Below, piece by piece: positions 1 through 8,116 of a stretch of DNA of 64,000 nt. Position 1 is the first letter of the stretch, and every line of letters starts with the position of its first letter. The stretch comes from an uncultured Alphaproteobacteria bacterium. Lineage in GTDB: Bacteria > Pseudomonadota > Alphaproteobacteria > GCA-2731375. The notes below the pieces were generated by a model that did not search any database, was not told the origin of the DNA, and worked only from the letters and a program-made list of their open reading frames with translations. The translations under genes and the position numbers were made by a program. Where the stretch lies: NCBI GenBank assembly GCA_951812805.1, contig CATOSZ010000006.1, positions 118,992-182,991 on the forward strand, written 5' to 3'.

Positions 1-1
1 C

Positions 2-1144
2 GCGCCGGATGGACAAAGCGGGCTCGGCAACGGCGTTGCCGAAAATCTCATCGCCGCCTTGTCCGAATTGCCGGGAATGTTCGTCATCGCCCGCAGTTCC
101 TCGTTCCGCTATCGCGGCCAGGCGGCAAAACCTCAGGACATCGCGCGGGAACTCGGCGTTCGCTACATCCTGGAGGGAAGTGCGCAGGTCTCCGGCAGCC
201 AGGCCCGCATTACGTCCCGCCTGGTCGACGCGGCCAGCGGTGGGCTGCTGTGGAGCGGTCGATATGACCGCGATGTCTCGGATATCTTCGCCTTGCAGGA
301 CGAAATTACCCTGAACATCGCGACCGCGTTGCAGGTCGAGTTGACCGAAGGCGCCCTGATCCGTTCACGCCGACGCGGCACGGACAACCTGCAAGCCTGG
401 CTTCTCGTCAGCCGGTCTCTCGAAACCCATATGAAGTACACGAAAGAGGCCAACGCAGAGGCCGGTGCGCTGGCAGAACAGGCGCTGGCGCTGGATCCGA
501 CCTATCCCGAAGCGCTGATCCGGCTGGCCTGGATGTATCTGTCGAATTTCCAGGCCGGCTGGGCACCGGACCGCGAGGCCGCGTTGGCGCGAAGTATCGA
601 GCTCGTCCAGCAGGCACTGGCGCTCGACGATACCTATCCCGACGCCTTTATTACGCTCGCCAACATCCATCTTTTCGTCGGACGCCACGATGATGCCATC
701 GCCTTTGGCAAACGGGCCACGGAACTCGCGCCCAGCCATTCGCTGGCCCGTGCAAGCCTGGCGATGGCCGAGAATTACGCCGGCCATCCAGATGAAGCCA
801 TCCGGCTGTTGCAACGGGCGATGCGGCTCAGCCCGCATTATCCATCCTGGTATCTCGGCGAGCTTGGCCGCGCCTACGTTTTGCGGGGAGATTTCGACAA
901 GGCGATCGAAGCGCTGGACCGCCGCTTGGAGAGCAGTCCCGAGAACGGCGATGCCCTGGTCTTACTGGCCGCTGCCCACGCCGGCGCCGGTCATTCGGAG
1001 TTGGCGGGCAACGTGCTGAGCGATTTCCTCGGGCCGCGCCCCGGTTACACGTTGCAGGATTATGCTCGCGGCGAGTTCTACAAGAACGACGCCGACCTCG
1101 ATCGGATCCTCGACGGGCTTCGGAAAGCCGGGCTTTCGGAGTGA
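2..1144 (+). CDS. TolB-like/TPR-repeat protein, C-terminal part (5' end outside window)
   Basis: The frame is open from base 2, so the gene begins upstream of the window. The first internal start (TTG, 59) is unlikely to be real, because the preceding residues (GNGVAENLIAAL) already belong to the family. The N-terminal ~110 visible residues match the TolB-like domain that follows adenylate cyclase or DNA-binding domains in many alphaproteobacterial signalling proteins (ELGVRYILEGS, LWSGRYDRD, FALQDEI). The rest, about 230 residues, is a series of TPR repeats for protein-protein contacts. The missing N-terminus probably carries the output domain (guanylate cyclase or winged helix), which cannot be seen. 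The same TolB+TPR layout recurs in the SARP-like protein at 12164-14314. Confidence 0.75.
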   Translation, partial: APDGQSGLGNGVAENLIAALSELPGMFVIARSSSFRYRGQAAKPQDIARELGVRYILEGSAQVSGSQARITSRLVDAASGGLLWSGRYDRDVSDIFALQDEITLNIATALQVELTEGALIRSRRRGTDNLQAWLLVSRSLETHMKYTKEANAEAGALAEQALALDPTYPEALIRLAWMYLSNFQAGWAPDREAALARSIELVQQALALDDTYPDAFITLANIHLFVGRHDDAIAFGKRATELAPSHSLARASLAMAENYAGHPDEAIRLLQRAMRLSPHYPSWYLGELGRAYVLRGDFDKAIEALDRRLESSPENGDALVLLAAAHAGAGHSELAGNVLSDFLGPRPGYTLQDYARGEFYKNDADLDRILDGLRKAGLSE

Positions 1145-1216
1145 GGGCCCGGCGATGCCGCCTGCGGCGGATCTGCTATCCTCGCGCCGGATCATTTCGG
1201 CGCGGGGAGGCAGGCC

Positions 1217-1966
1217 ATGCGGCTCGACGACAAGGTGGCGATCATCACGGCGGCGGGTGGGCCGATGGGCGCGACGGTGGCGCGTCGCTTCGCGGCCGAG
1301 GGGGCGAGGCTCGTCCTGAACGACATCTCCGGCAATCGGCTGGCCGGGACCCAGGCGGCGCTCGAGGCGGCCGACGCCGATGTCGCGGCGCTGCGCGGCG
1401 ACGTCTGTGAATGGGCCGAGGCGAAGGCGCTCTATGAACTGGCGATCGAACGGCACGGCCGGGTCGACGTGCTGATCAACATCGTCGGCGGCATGAAGGG
1501 CGAGCTAGAAGTCCCGCTCGGCGAGATGGACGCGGCGCGCTGGGACGAGACCCTGCGGCTCAACATGCACGGCACGCTGGCGCTCACCCGTCTCGCCGCC
1601 GACGGCATGAAGGCGCGCGGCGGCGGCGCCATGGTCAACCTCTCCTCCGTCGTTTACGCCGGCGGGCCGAACCAGGCGGATTATGCCGCCGGCAAGGCCG
1701 CCGTCGCCGCCTTCACCCGCTCGATGGCGGGGGCGCTCGCGCCGGAGATCCGCGTCAATGCCATTATGCCGGGGTTGATCCAGACCTCGGTGCTGGAACG
1801 CTCGGGCGCGGAGAAGATTGACGCCTGGATCGAGGCGACGCCGCTCGGCAAGCTCGGCCGGCCGGAGGACATCGCCAACGCCGCCCTGTTCCTGGCCTCG
1901 GACGAGGCCGGGCATATCACCGGACAGTTCCTCTACGTCTCCGGCGGGCTCCTGCCCTCGCTTTGA
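1217..1966 (+). CDS. SDR family NAD(P)-dependent oxidoreductase
   Basis: This is a 249-residue classical short-chain dehydrogenase/reductase. The N-terminal Rossmann nucleotide-binding turn reads TAAGGPMGA, a variant of TGxxxGxG. NxxG is represented by NIVGG near residue 90, and the catalytic Ser and YxxxK appear in LSS...YAAGK around residues 140-160. The substrate cannot be read from sequence. The gene lies 25 bp upstream of a Rid-family gene on the same strand, so the two are probably co-transcribed as part of a small catabolic unit. The ATG at 1217 follows a GGGGAGG-type ribosome site and aligns with the usual N-terminus. Confidence 0.88.
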   Translation: MRLDDKVAIITAAGGPMGATVARRFAAEGARLVLNDISGNRLAGTQAALEAADADVAALRGDVCEWAEAKALYELAIERHGRVDVLINIVGGMKGELEVPLGEMDAARWDETLRLNMHGTLALTRLAADGMKARGGGAMVNLSSVVYAGGPNQADYAAGKAAVAAFTRSMAGALAPEIRVNAIMPGLIQTSVLERSGAEKIDAWIEATPLGKLGRPEDIANAALFLASDEAGHITGQFLYVSGGLLPSL

Positions 1967-1991
1967 GACCGTTCATGGAAAGGACAGCGAC

Positions 1992-2405
1992 ATGAGTGTG
2001 ATCGACTATCAGGCCATCCTGCCCGAGGGCTGGAACCGGGCCCGGGGCTTTTCCTATGCGGTCCGCGCGAGCGGTTCGACCACGGTGCATATCGCCGGCC
2101 AGATCGCCAATGCGGACGGCAACCGCTCCCGCTGCGGCGAGCTCGACATGGGCGGCCAATGGGGCCAGGTGCTGGAGAACATCGCCCGCCTGGTGCGCGA
2201 GGCCGGCGGCGCGCCCGAGAACATCGTGAACCTGCGCGCCTATGTCACCGATATCGAGGCCTTCAACCAGGCCGGTCCGGCGATCGGCCAGGCCTGGACG
2301 GCGCATCTCGGCAAGCATTTCCCGGCAATGACCCTGGTCGAGGTCAGCCGCCTGATCGATCCCGACGCCCTGGTCGAGATCGAGGCGGAGGCCGTCCTGC
2401 CCTAG
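1992..2405 (+). CDS. Rid (YjgF/YER057c/UK114) family protein lacking the catalytic arginine
   Basis: This 137-residue protein has the fold hallmarks of the Rid family: HIAGQIAN near the start, NIVNLRAYVTD in the middle and DALVEIEAEAV at the end. Archetypal RidA enzymes hydrolyse reactive enamines/imines such as 2-aminoacrylate using an Arg in a PART/S motif. Here the motif reads PAMT (Met113, codon 2328-2330), so RidA-type deaminase activity is not expected and it fits a non-RidA Rid subfamily. The ATG at 1992 follows AAAGGACAG. The TAG stop lies in a CTAG that is also the target site of the neighbouring insertion sequence. Confidence 0.85.
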   Translation: MSVIDYQAILPEGWNRARGFSYAVRASGSTTVHIAGQIANADGNRSRCGELDMGGQWGQVLENIARLVREAGGAPENIVNLRAYVTDIEAFNQAGPAIGQAWTAHLGKHFPAMTLVEVSRLIDPDALVEIEAEAVLP

Positions 2406-2419
2406 CAGCCTGTCGGACT
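2402..2419. repeat. Left end of the IS: CTAG target copy plus terminal inverted repeat
   Basis: CTAG (2402-2405) is followed by CAGCCTGTCGGACT. The whole 18 bases are the exact reverse complement of 3936-3953. The stop codon TAG of the Rid gene occupies 2403-2405. Confidence 0.85.
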
Positions 2420-3949
2420 TGAGCCGAGTTTCGAGATGAGATTCACTGTCACGGTCTGATTCTCTCCTGCGCGGTGATTTTGTGATGAGCAACTTTCGAC
2501 AGGTTGACCGGGAGACCAGCTATCTTCTGCCGCCTTCGGTGGACGAATGGCTGCCTGATCGTCATCTGGCGCGCTTCGTGGTCGATGTGCTGGAGCAGCT
2601 GGATCTCTCTGCGTTCGTGAAGGCCTATCGTGGTTCGGGCTCGGCGGCGCATCACCCGAGCGTCCTGCTGGGCCTGCTGATCTACGGCTACGCGACGGGG
2701 GTGCATTCCAGCCGGAAGCTGGAGCGGGCGAGCTATGATTCGGTGGCCTTCCGCTTCATCGCGGCAAACGACCACCCCGACCACGACACGATCGCCACGT
2801 TCCGCCGTCGCTTCCTGCCGCTGATCGAGGGGCTGTTCGTGCAGGTTCTGCTGCTGGCGCGGCAGGCCGGCATGCTGCAACTGGGCACGGTGGCGCTGGA
2901 CGGGACGAAGATCCATGCCGACGCGAGCCGGCACAGCGCCCTGTCGTGGCAGCGTGCGGGCGAGATCGAAGCCCGGCTGCGGGCCGAGGTGGCGGAGTTG
3001 ATGGCGTTGGCGGAAGCGGCGGACCGGTCCGAGGTTCCCGACGGCATGAGCGTGCCGGAGGAGCTGGCACGGCGCGAGGACCGGCTGGCGGCGATCGCCG
3101 CGGCGAAGGCGGAGATCGAGGCGCGGGCGGCCGAGCGTCATGCGCGGGAGCAGGCGGAGTACGAAGAGAAGCTGGCAGCCCGCGAGGCGAAGGAAACGCG
3201 GACCGGCCGCAAGCCGGGCGGGCGGCCACCGAAGCCGCCGGAGCCGGGGCCACGGGCGAAGGACCAGGTCAACCTGACGGACCCGGACTCGCGCATCATG
3301 CCGGTGGCCGGCGGCGGCTTCGAGCAGTGCTACAACGCCCAGGCTGCGGTGGCCGCCGGCAGCCTGCTGGTGGTCAGCGCCGACGTGGTGCAGGCGGCGA
3401 ACGACAAGCAGCAGATCGAACCGACGCTCGAAGCACTCGCCGGCCTGCCGGACGGGCTTGGCGAGGTCGAGACCCTGTTGGCGGACAGCGGCTACTTCAG
3501 CCAGGCCAACGTCGAGGCCTGCGGGGAAGCGGAGATCGCGCCGCTGATCGCGCTCGGCCGGGAGCACCACCATCTTTCCTGGCGGGACCGCTTCGCCGAG
3601 GCGCCGCCAGCGCCCGAGGATCCGACGCCGCTCGAGGCGATGTGCCATCGCCTGGCCACACCCGAGGGCCGGGCGCTCTACGCGCTTCGCAAGCAGACGC
3701 CGGAGCCGGTGTTCGGCATCATCAAATCGGTGATGGGCTTGCGTCAGTTCAGCCTGCGCGGCCTCGACAAGGCGAAGGGGGAATGGACCTTGGCCACGCT
3801 CTCCTGGAACATCAAGCGGATGTTCGTCCTCAGCCACGCCTGAACGGGCGGGCCAACCCGCGTTCGCAACTTCATGGGGGTAAATCCATGACATCGACGC
3901 CCGCCAAGCCAATTTTACCAATCCTTGCATGCCCGAGTCCGACAGGCTG
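2406..3949 (+). mobile_element. IS1182-family insertion sequence, complete
   Basis: A single transposase gene (2482-3843) is enclosed by inverted ends. Bases 2402-2419 and the reverse complement of 3936-3953 match over 18 bp, of which the outer CTAG on each side is best read as a 4-bp target duplication. The element is then about 1544 bp. The transposase is full length and uninterrupted, so the copy may be active. It separates two convergent genes without damaging either. Confidence 0.88.
2482..3843 (+). CDS. IS1182-family transposase
   Basis: This 453-residue DDE transposase has the N-terminal DUF772-type domain (LPPSVDEWLPDRHLARFVVDVLEQLD, first ~110 residues). A first catalytic Asp lies in VALDGTKI (~residue 137), and a charged Ala/Glu-rich helical insertion spans ~155-250. 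The second Asp is in LLADSGYFS (~335), and a C-terminal FGIIKSVMGLRQFSLRG region carries the late conserved Arg/Glu positions. Start is GTG 2482 or ATG 2485. It is the only gene of the element and needs no partner. Length and domain order are normal for the family. Confidence 0.93.
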   Translation: MMSNFRQVDRETSYLLPPSVDEWLPDRHLARFVVDVLEQLDLSAFVKAYRGSGSAAHHPSVLLGLLIYGYATGVHSSRKLERASYDSVAFRFIAANDHPDHDTIATFRRRFLPLIEGLFVQVLLLARQAGMLQLGTVALDGTKIHADASRHSALSWQRAGEIEARLRAEVAELMALAEAADRSEVPDGMSVPEELARREDRLAAIAAAKAEIEARAAERHAREQAEYEEKLAAREAKETRTGRKPGGRPPKPPEPGPRAKDQVNLTDPDSRIMPVAGGGFEQCYNAQAAVAAGSLLVVSADVVQAANDKQQIEPTLEALAGLPDGLGEVETLLADSGYFSQANVEACGEAEIAPLIALGREHHHLSWRDRFAEAPPAPEDPTPLEAMCHRLATPEGRALYALRKQTPEPVFGIIKSVMGLRQFSLRGLDKAKGEWTLATLSWNIKRMFVLSHA

Positions 3950-3953
3950 CTAG
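3936..3953. repeat. Right end of the IS: terminal inverted repeat plus CTAG target copy
   Basis: This is the exact reverse complement of 2402-2419. CTAG is at 3950-3953, and its CTA (3950-3952) is the TAG stop codon of the minus-strand oxidoreductase. Confidence 0.85.
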
Positions 3954-5317
3954 TCGATAAGGTCCGCGAGGCGGCGCGGCAGCATCGCGGCGCGGGCGAA
4001 CCAGTGCCGGAATCCGGGCAGGGGAAAGCGGCCGGAGAAGCCGCGCACGGCTGCCGGCAGGTGATCGGGCGTCGCCTGCATCAGGCTGTTGGTGCCGGCG
4101 AGCCAGCGGGCGATCTCGCGCCCGGTCCAGGTCGCCGTGTTGACGCCGTTGCCGTGATAGCCGAAGCCGAAATAGACGCTGTCGTCATCGGGAAAGCGGC
4201 CGATCGCCGGTACCTGCTCGCGGGTCAGGCAGACCAGGCCACGCCAGCGATGCGTCACCTCGACATCCGCCCAGGCCGGCCAGATCTGGCCGAGGCGCCG
4301 GATCATCCAATCCTGCGTGCGCGCCGCGCCGTCGGCCGTGCCGCCCATGTCACCCCGCCCGCCGAGCATCAATCGCCGATCGGGCAGGACGCGGTAGTAG
4401 AAGAACAGGTGCCGGCTGTCGATGGTCGGGCAGTCGTTGCGCCATTCCTGTGCCGCCAGCTCGCCCGCCGTCAGGGGTCGGGTGACGACGATGTTGGACT
4501 GCAGCGGCAGCACACGGCCCTGCAGCTGGGCATGCAGATGTTCTGGCATGAAGCCGTTGCCGGCGATGACCAGCCGCCGTGCCCGCAGCCGGCCGCCCGC
4601 CGTCTCCAGCAAATGCGTGCCGCCGTCCTTGGTGAGGGAAAGAACCTCGCTTCCCGGGTGCAGGCGGGCGCCGTGGCGGATCGCGGCCCGGCCGAGGCCC
4701 TGGACGAAGCGCAGCGGATGCAGCCCGAAAGTCGGTTTCAGCAACAACGCGCCATGCTGTTCGGGCGAAGCATAGCCCCGCTCGCGGAATTCCTCCCGAC
4801 CCATCACCCGGCTGTCGAGGCCGAGCAGCTCGCGCTCGACCCGGGCGCGATCGACCAGGTCGGGCAGATGATCCGGCCGGCTCGCCACCGTGACCTCGCC
4901 CTCGCCCTGGGCCTGGAAATCGATCTCCTCGTCCCGGCCGAGCGCGCGGACCAGCTCCACCGCCTCGACCTGGGCCTGGTAGAAGCGCCGGGTTTCCGCC
5001 CGCCCGAAGCGGCGGACCTGTGCGGCGAGCGACAGCTTGGCGCCGCCGATGGCGCAGAAGCCGCCGTTCCGTCCCGAGGCGCCCCAGCCGATATGGCCGG
5101 CCTCCAGCACCCGGACGTCGACGCCGTAATCCCGCGCCAAATGCAGCGCGGCGGAGAGCCCGGTATAGCCGCCGCCGATGACGGCGACGTCGCAGCTCTC
5201 CTCGCCCCCGAGCGCGCCGCTGCCCGGCACCGGCTCGCCCGCCGTCGCTTCCCAGTAGGAGGGTTGCGGGTCGGCGAACCGATAGAGGCTGTCGTCGAAG
5301 GGACGGTAGGGGCGCAT
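3950..5317 (-). CDS. FAD-dependent oxidoreductase, DAO family (DadA/PuuB-like)
   Basis: This flavin-dependent amine/amino-acid oxidase family protein has about 455 residues. The dinucleotide-binding motif VAVIGGGYTGLSAALHLA ends in the ribose-binding Glu of VLEAG, and WGASGRNGG is the usual flavin contact of gamma-glutamylputrescine oxidase-like members. A C-terminal FGFGYHGNGV closes the FAD site. The start is placed at ATG 5315-5317 because the family begins just before a SYW motif. A GTG at 5374 would add 19 residues with no family match, but neither start has a strong ribosome site. The substrate is unknown; the neighbouring Rid and dehydrogenase genes suggest amine or amino acid catabolism. 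Confidence 0.85.
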   Translation of the reverse strand: MRPYRPFDDSLYRFADPQPSYWEATAGEPVPGSGALGGEESCDVAVIGGGYTGLSAALHLARDYGVDVRVLEAGHIGWGASGRNGGFCAIGGAKLSLAAQVRRFGRAETRRFYQAQVEAVELVRALGRDEEIDFQAQGEGEVTVASRPDHLPDLVDRARVERELLGLDSRVMGREEFRERGYASPEQHGALLLKPTFGLHPLRFVQGLGRAAIRHGARLHPGSEVLSLTKDGGTHLLETAGGRLRARRLVIAGNGFMPEHLHAQLQGRVLPLQSNIVVTRPLTAGELAAQEWRNDCPTIDSRHLFFYYRVLPDRRLMLGGRGDMGGTADGAARTQDWMIRRLGQIWPAWADVEVTHRWRGLVCLTREQVPAIGRFPDDDSVYFGFGYHGNGVNTATWTGREIARWLAGTNSLMQATPDHLPAAVRGFSGRFPLPGFRHWFARAAMLPRRLADLID

Positions 5318-5420
5318 GGCGCCATCGTAGCCCCATGTGCGTGCCGTTTCGATTGACAATGCGGGGGCGGGCACCTAAATCAGGGCCCTGTCCGCGCGTC
5401 CTCGCGCGCCTACCGCCGGA

Positions 5421-5494
5421 TGGGGGATCGTCTAATGGTAGGACAGCGGACTCTGACTCCGTAAGTGGGGGTTCGAATCCCTCTCCCCCAGCCA
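5421..5494 (+). tRNA. tRNA-Gln (CUG anticodon)
   Basis: The 74-nt cloverleaf has acceptor TGGGGGA pairing with TCCCCCA, a T-arm with GTTCGAATC, and anticodon loop CTCTGAC giving CUG. The 3' CCA is encoded. It stands alone between two minus-strand genes. Confidence 0.95.
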
Positions 5495-5522
5495 CCTTTC
5501 GCCATAGTAAAATAGGCCCACG

Positions 5523-6497
5523 CTAGAACCAGTTCGCCTTGTCGACCAGGTTCACCAGCGGCCGGCCGGCGGCGAAGCGGCGGCAGTTTTCCGCGAAGAC
5601 CCGGTAGCGGCGTTCGTCGAGATGGGGACCGGCCGCGGCGACGTGCGGCGTGATCAGCATGCCGGGCGCATCCCACAGTGGATGGTCCGTCGGCAGCGGC
5701 TCGGTCTCGAAGACGTCGAGGGCGGCGCCGGCGATGGCGCCGTCGCGCAGCGCCCGGTCGAGGTCGTCGAGGCGTACGGTGGCGCCGCGGCCAATATTGA
5801 TGAAGACGGCGCTGTCCTTCATCGCCGCGAACTTGCCCGTATCGAAGAAGCCTTGCGTCGCCGGAGTTTCGGGGACGGTCAGGACGACGACGTCGGCGCG
5901 GGGCAGCAATTCGTCCAGTGCTTCGGGGCCGTGCAGTTCCGCCACCCCCGGCGGGGCCGTCTGCAAGCGGGCGTCGGTGGCGAGCACCGTCATGGCGAAT
6001 TCGGAGGCGAGGCGCGCGGTCTCCGCCCCGATGCCGCCTGTGCCGACCACCAGCAGGGTCGCTTCCGGCAGGTAGAGGGTCGGCACGCCGGTCTCCCAGC
6101 GCCGCGTCCGCTGGCGTTCCAGGTAGGTCGGCAGGCCGCGCGCGAAGGCGAGCAGATAGGCCATCACCTGGGCCGAGATGTGATCGTTGTAGATGCCGCG
6201 AACGTTAGTGACTTCGACGGCGCTCGCGACGAGAGCCGGGTGATAGAAGCTCGGGTCCGGCCCGGCGCGGGGCGAGGCGAGCCAGCGCAGATTGCCGGCC
6301 TTGGCGAAGAGGTCGGGGGGCAAAACCCCGAACGCCGCTTCGACCTCGCCGATCACCGCCCCGGCCTCGGCAATCGAGGTGGCGAGGAACAATTCGGCCT
6401 CCGGGATCTCGGCGCGCAGCCGGGTCGGCCAGTCGGTGGTGGCGATTCCGCTTTCCGGAATGGCGGGGTCGCTCAACAACAGCAGTTTGAAGGCCAT
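5523..6497 (-). CDS. D-2-hydroxyacid dehydrogenase
   Basis: This 324-residue NAD-dependent 2-hydroxyacid dehydrogenase has the cofactor-binding Rossmann motif VGTGGIGAETARLA around residue 150. The catalytic set is visible: Arg in NIGRGATV, Glu in DVFETEPLP and His in TPHVAA. It likely interconverts a 2-oxoacid and a D-2-hydroxyacid; which one cannot be read. It lies 10 bp downstream of the MmgE/PrpD gene on the same strand, so the two are co-transcribed. Confidence 0.9.
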   Translation of the reverse strand: MAFKLLLLSDPAIPESGIATTDWPTRLRAEIPEAELFLATSIAEAGAVIGEVEAAFGVLPPDLFAKAGNLRWLASPRAGPDPSFYHPALVASAVEVTNVRGIYNDHISAQVMAYLLAFARGLPTYLERQRTRRWETGVPTLYLPEATLLVVGTGGIGAETARLASEFAMTVLATDARLQTAPPGVAELHGPEALDELLPRADVVVLTVPETPATQGFFDTGKFAAMKDSAVFINIGRGATVRLDDLDRALRDGAIAGAALDVFETEPLPTDHPLWDAPGMLITPHVAAAGPHLDERRYRVFAENCRRFAAGRPLVNLVDKANWF

Positions 6498-6507
6498 GTC
6501 TTCTCCC

Positions 6508-7902
6508 TCATGCGGCCGGCGGCAGGGTCAGGGCGATCAGCCGGTCGGCCCGGCCCGGCGCGTCGAGGTCGCGGCAGGCGGTGATCAGGGCGTCGAACTG
6601 CGCCGCCGGGATCGGCAGGCTCGGCGCCAGGCCGCGGACCCGGCGCGCCTCTTCGTCGAAATCCCAGATGAACTCGGCCCCCGTGCCCTCGGCGCTGACG
6701 GCGCGCCCGTCCTTCAGGTGGATGGTGATGCGCGGTGCGAACAGCGCCTGGCGGTGCGAGGGGGTGATGGTGACCCGGTGCATCAACTCCAGCACCTCGG
6801 GCGGATCGTCCTCGCCGGTGCCGCGCTGGGGAAACTTGTCCAGCGGGAAGCCGCGCCGGACCACGCCCCAGGCGGCGTAATAGTGCGGGCTGTCGACCGC
6901 CGGCCCACGGCCGCGCGCGGGGAAGGCGGGACTCGGGTATTCCGTCTCCAGCCAGTTCACCACGCAGGCGATCTCCGCGACGTCTTCGTAGGCGATGTCG
7001 TGTTCTTGGGTGAGGGCCGCGGCGACGGCGACGTGGGCGATGTTGTAGCCGGCGGTCGAATAGATCCGGTAGAGCGTTTCGAGGAAGTACCACTCGCGCC
7101 CCAGCCCCTCGGTCACCCGCGCGAGGTCGGCCTGCCGGTCGGCGGTGAAGCTGTAGGTCAGTCGGCCCCGGTTGTCGCCGGCATAGGCGTGATAGAAGCC
7201 CGCCTCGCCTTCCAGCACCGTTTCGCCGCCGGGCGTGCCGTGCCGGGCCATCGCCACGGCGAGGAAGGCGTTGCGCACGGCGCCGCCCTCGCGCAGGGAC
7301 CGCCCGCCGCTGCGCGCGCCTTCGAGGTTGCCGCTCGCCAGGTTGACGCATTGGGCGATGGCGCCGTGGATCTGCCCGGCGTTCAGGCCGCCGAGCTTGG
7401 CCGCCGCGATGGCGGCGCCGAAGATGGCGAAGACCGGCCCGGCGTGGAAGCCACGGGCCATGACCGTCGGGATGACTTCGGCGGCCATGCGTTCCATCAC
7501 CTCATAGCCCGCGGCGACGGCGGTGAGGTAGTCGCGCCCGGTGCTGCCGCCGCTCTCCGCCGCCGCCAGGGCCGCCGGAATGATCGCGCAGCCGGGATGG
7601 GTGAGCATGCGGAAGGTATCCCACTTGCCGCCGGCGAAGACGGTCTCGGCATTGACCAGCGCGGCGCCCCCGCGGGAGAGTTTGGTACCGTCGACCAGCA
7701 CGGTGCAGGCACCGGCACCGCCCGCCTCCTCCTCCCGCATCATGGCCAGGGCGGCGCGGGCGTCGTCGAAGCGGTGGCCGACCAGGGCGGAGGTCAAGGC
7801 CTGCAAGGTGACGCCTTTGGCCCGGTCGATCACGCTATCGGGCAAGTCCCCATAGCCGAGGCCGGCGACCCAGGCGGCCAGGCTCCTGCTCATCGATGCC
7901 AT
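6508..7902 (-). CDS. MmgE/PrpD family protein
   Basis: This 464-residue protein is all-helical at the N-terminus. It carries the family features HPGCAIIPAALA (near residue 100) and GRSLREGGAVRNAFLAVAMARHG (~200) and has the usual family length. Members include 2-methylcitrate dehydratase (PrpD), cis-aconitate decarboxylase and many dehydratases of unknown substrate. No methylcitrate-cycle gene is adjacent here, so PrpD function is not implied. It is first gene of a two-gene minus-strand unit with the hydroxyacid dehydrogenase and diverges from an MFS transporter, which may carry the substrate. Confidence 0.88.
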   Translation of the reverse strand: MASMSRSLAAWVAGLGYGDLPDSVIDRAKGVTLQALTSALVGHRFDDARAALAMMREEEAGGAGACTVLVDGTKLSRGGAALVNAETVFAGGKWDTFRMLTHPGCAIIPAALAAAESGGSTGRDYLTAVAAGYEVMERMAAEVIPTVMARGFHAGPVFAIFGAAIAAAKLGGLNAGQIHGAIAQCVNLASGNLEGARSGGRSLREGGAVRNAFLAVAMARHGTPGGETVLEGEAGFYHAYAGDNRGRLTYSFTADRQADLARVTEGLGREWYFLETLYRIYSTAGYNIAHVAVAAALTQEHDIAYEDVAEIACVVNWLETEYPSPAFPARGRGPAVDSPHYYAAWGVVRRGFPLDKFPQRGTGEDDPPEVLELMHRVTITPSHRQALFAPRITIHLKDGRAVSAEGTGAEFIWDFDEEARRVRGLAPSLPIPAAQFDALITACRDLDAPGRADRLIALTLPPAA

Positions 7903-8116
7903 ACGAGGCTCCTTATCGCAGGTGATTCTAGACCGGATCGCGGACGTCTCACAATCGGCCGGGGGCCGGGCGGCCGGGCGGTGCGAAATCCCTGTAGGTT
8001 TTCCGGAGGACGGGGTATTTCAGCCTTCAGAAACGGAGACGGATTCCCTTGAGGTCTTGCGCACAGTCGTCCGGTTCGCCCGCCGCCCGCCGGGGCGGCA
8101 TCCGGAGGCGGGGCTG

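Noticed and set aside
3929..5356. 475-codon plus-strand frame opposite the FAD oxidoreductase
   Set aside because: Antisense shadow; the minus strand encodes a protein with a clear FAD-binding motif.
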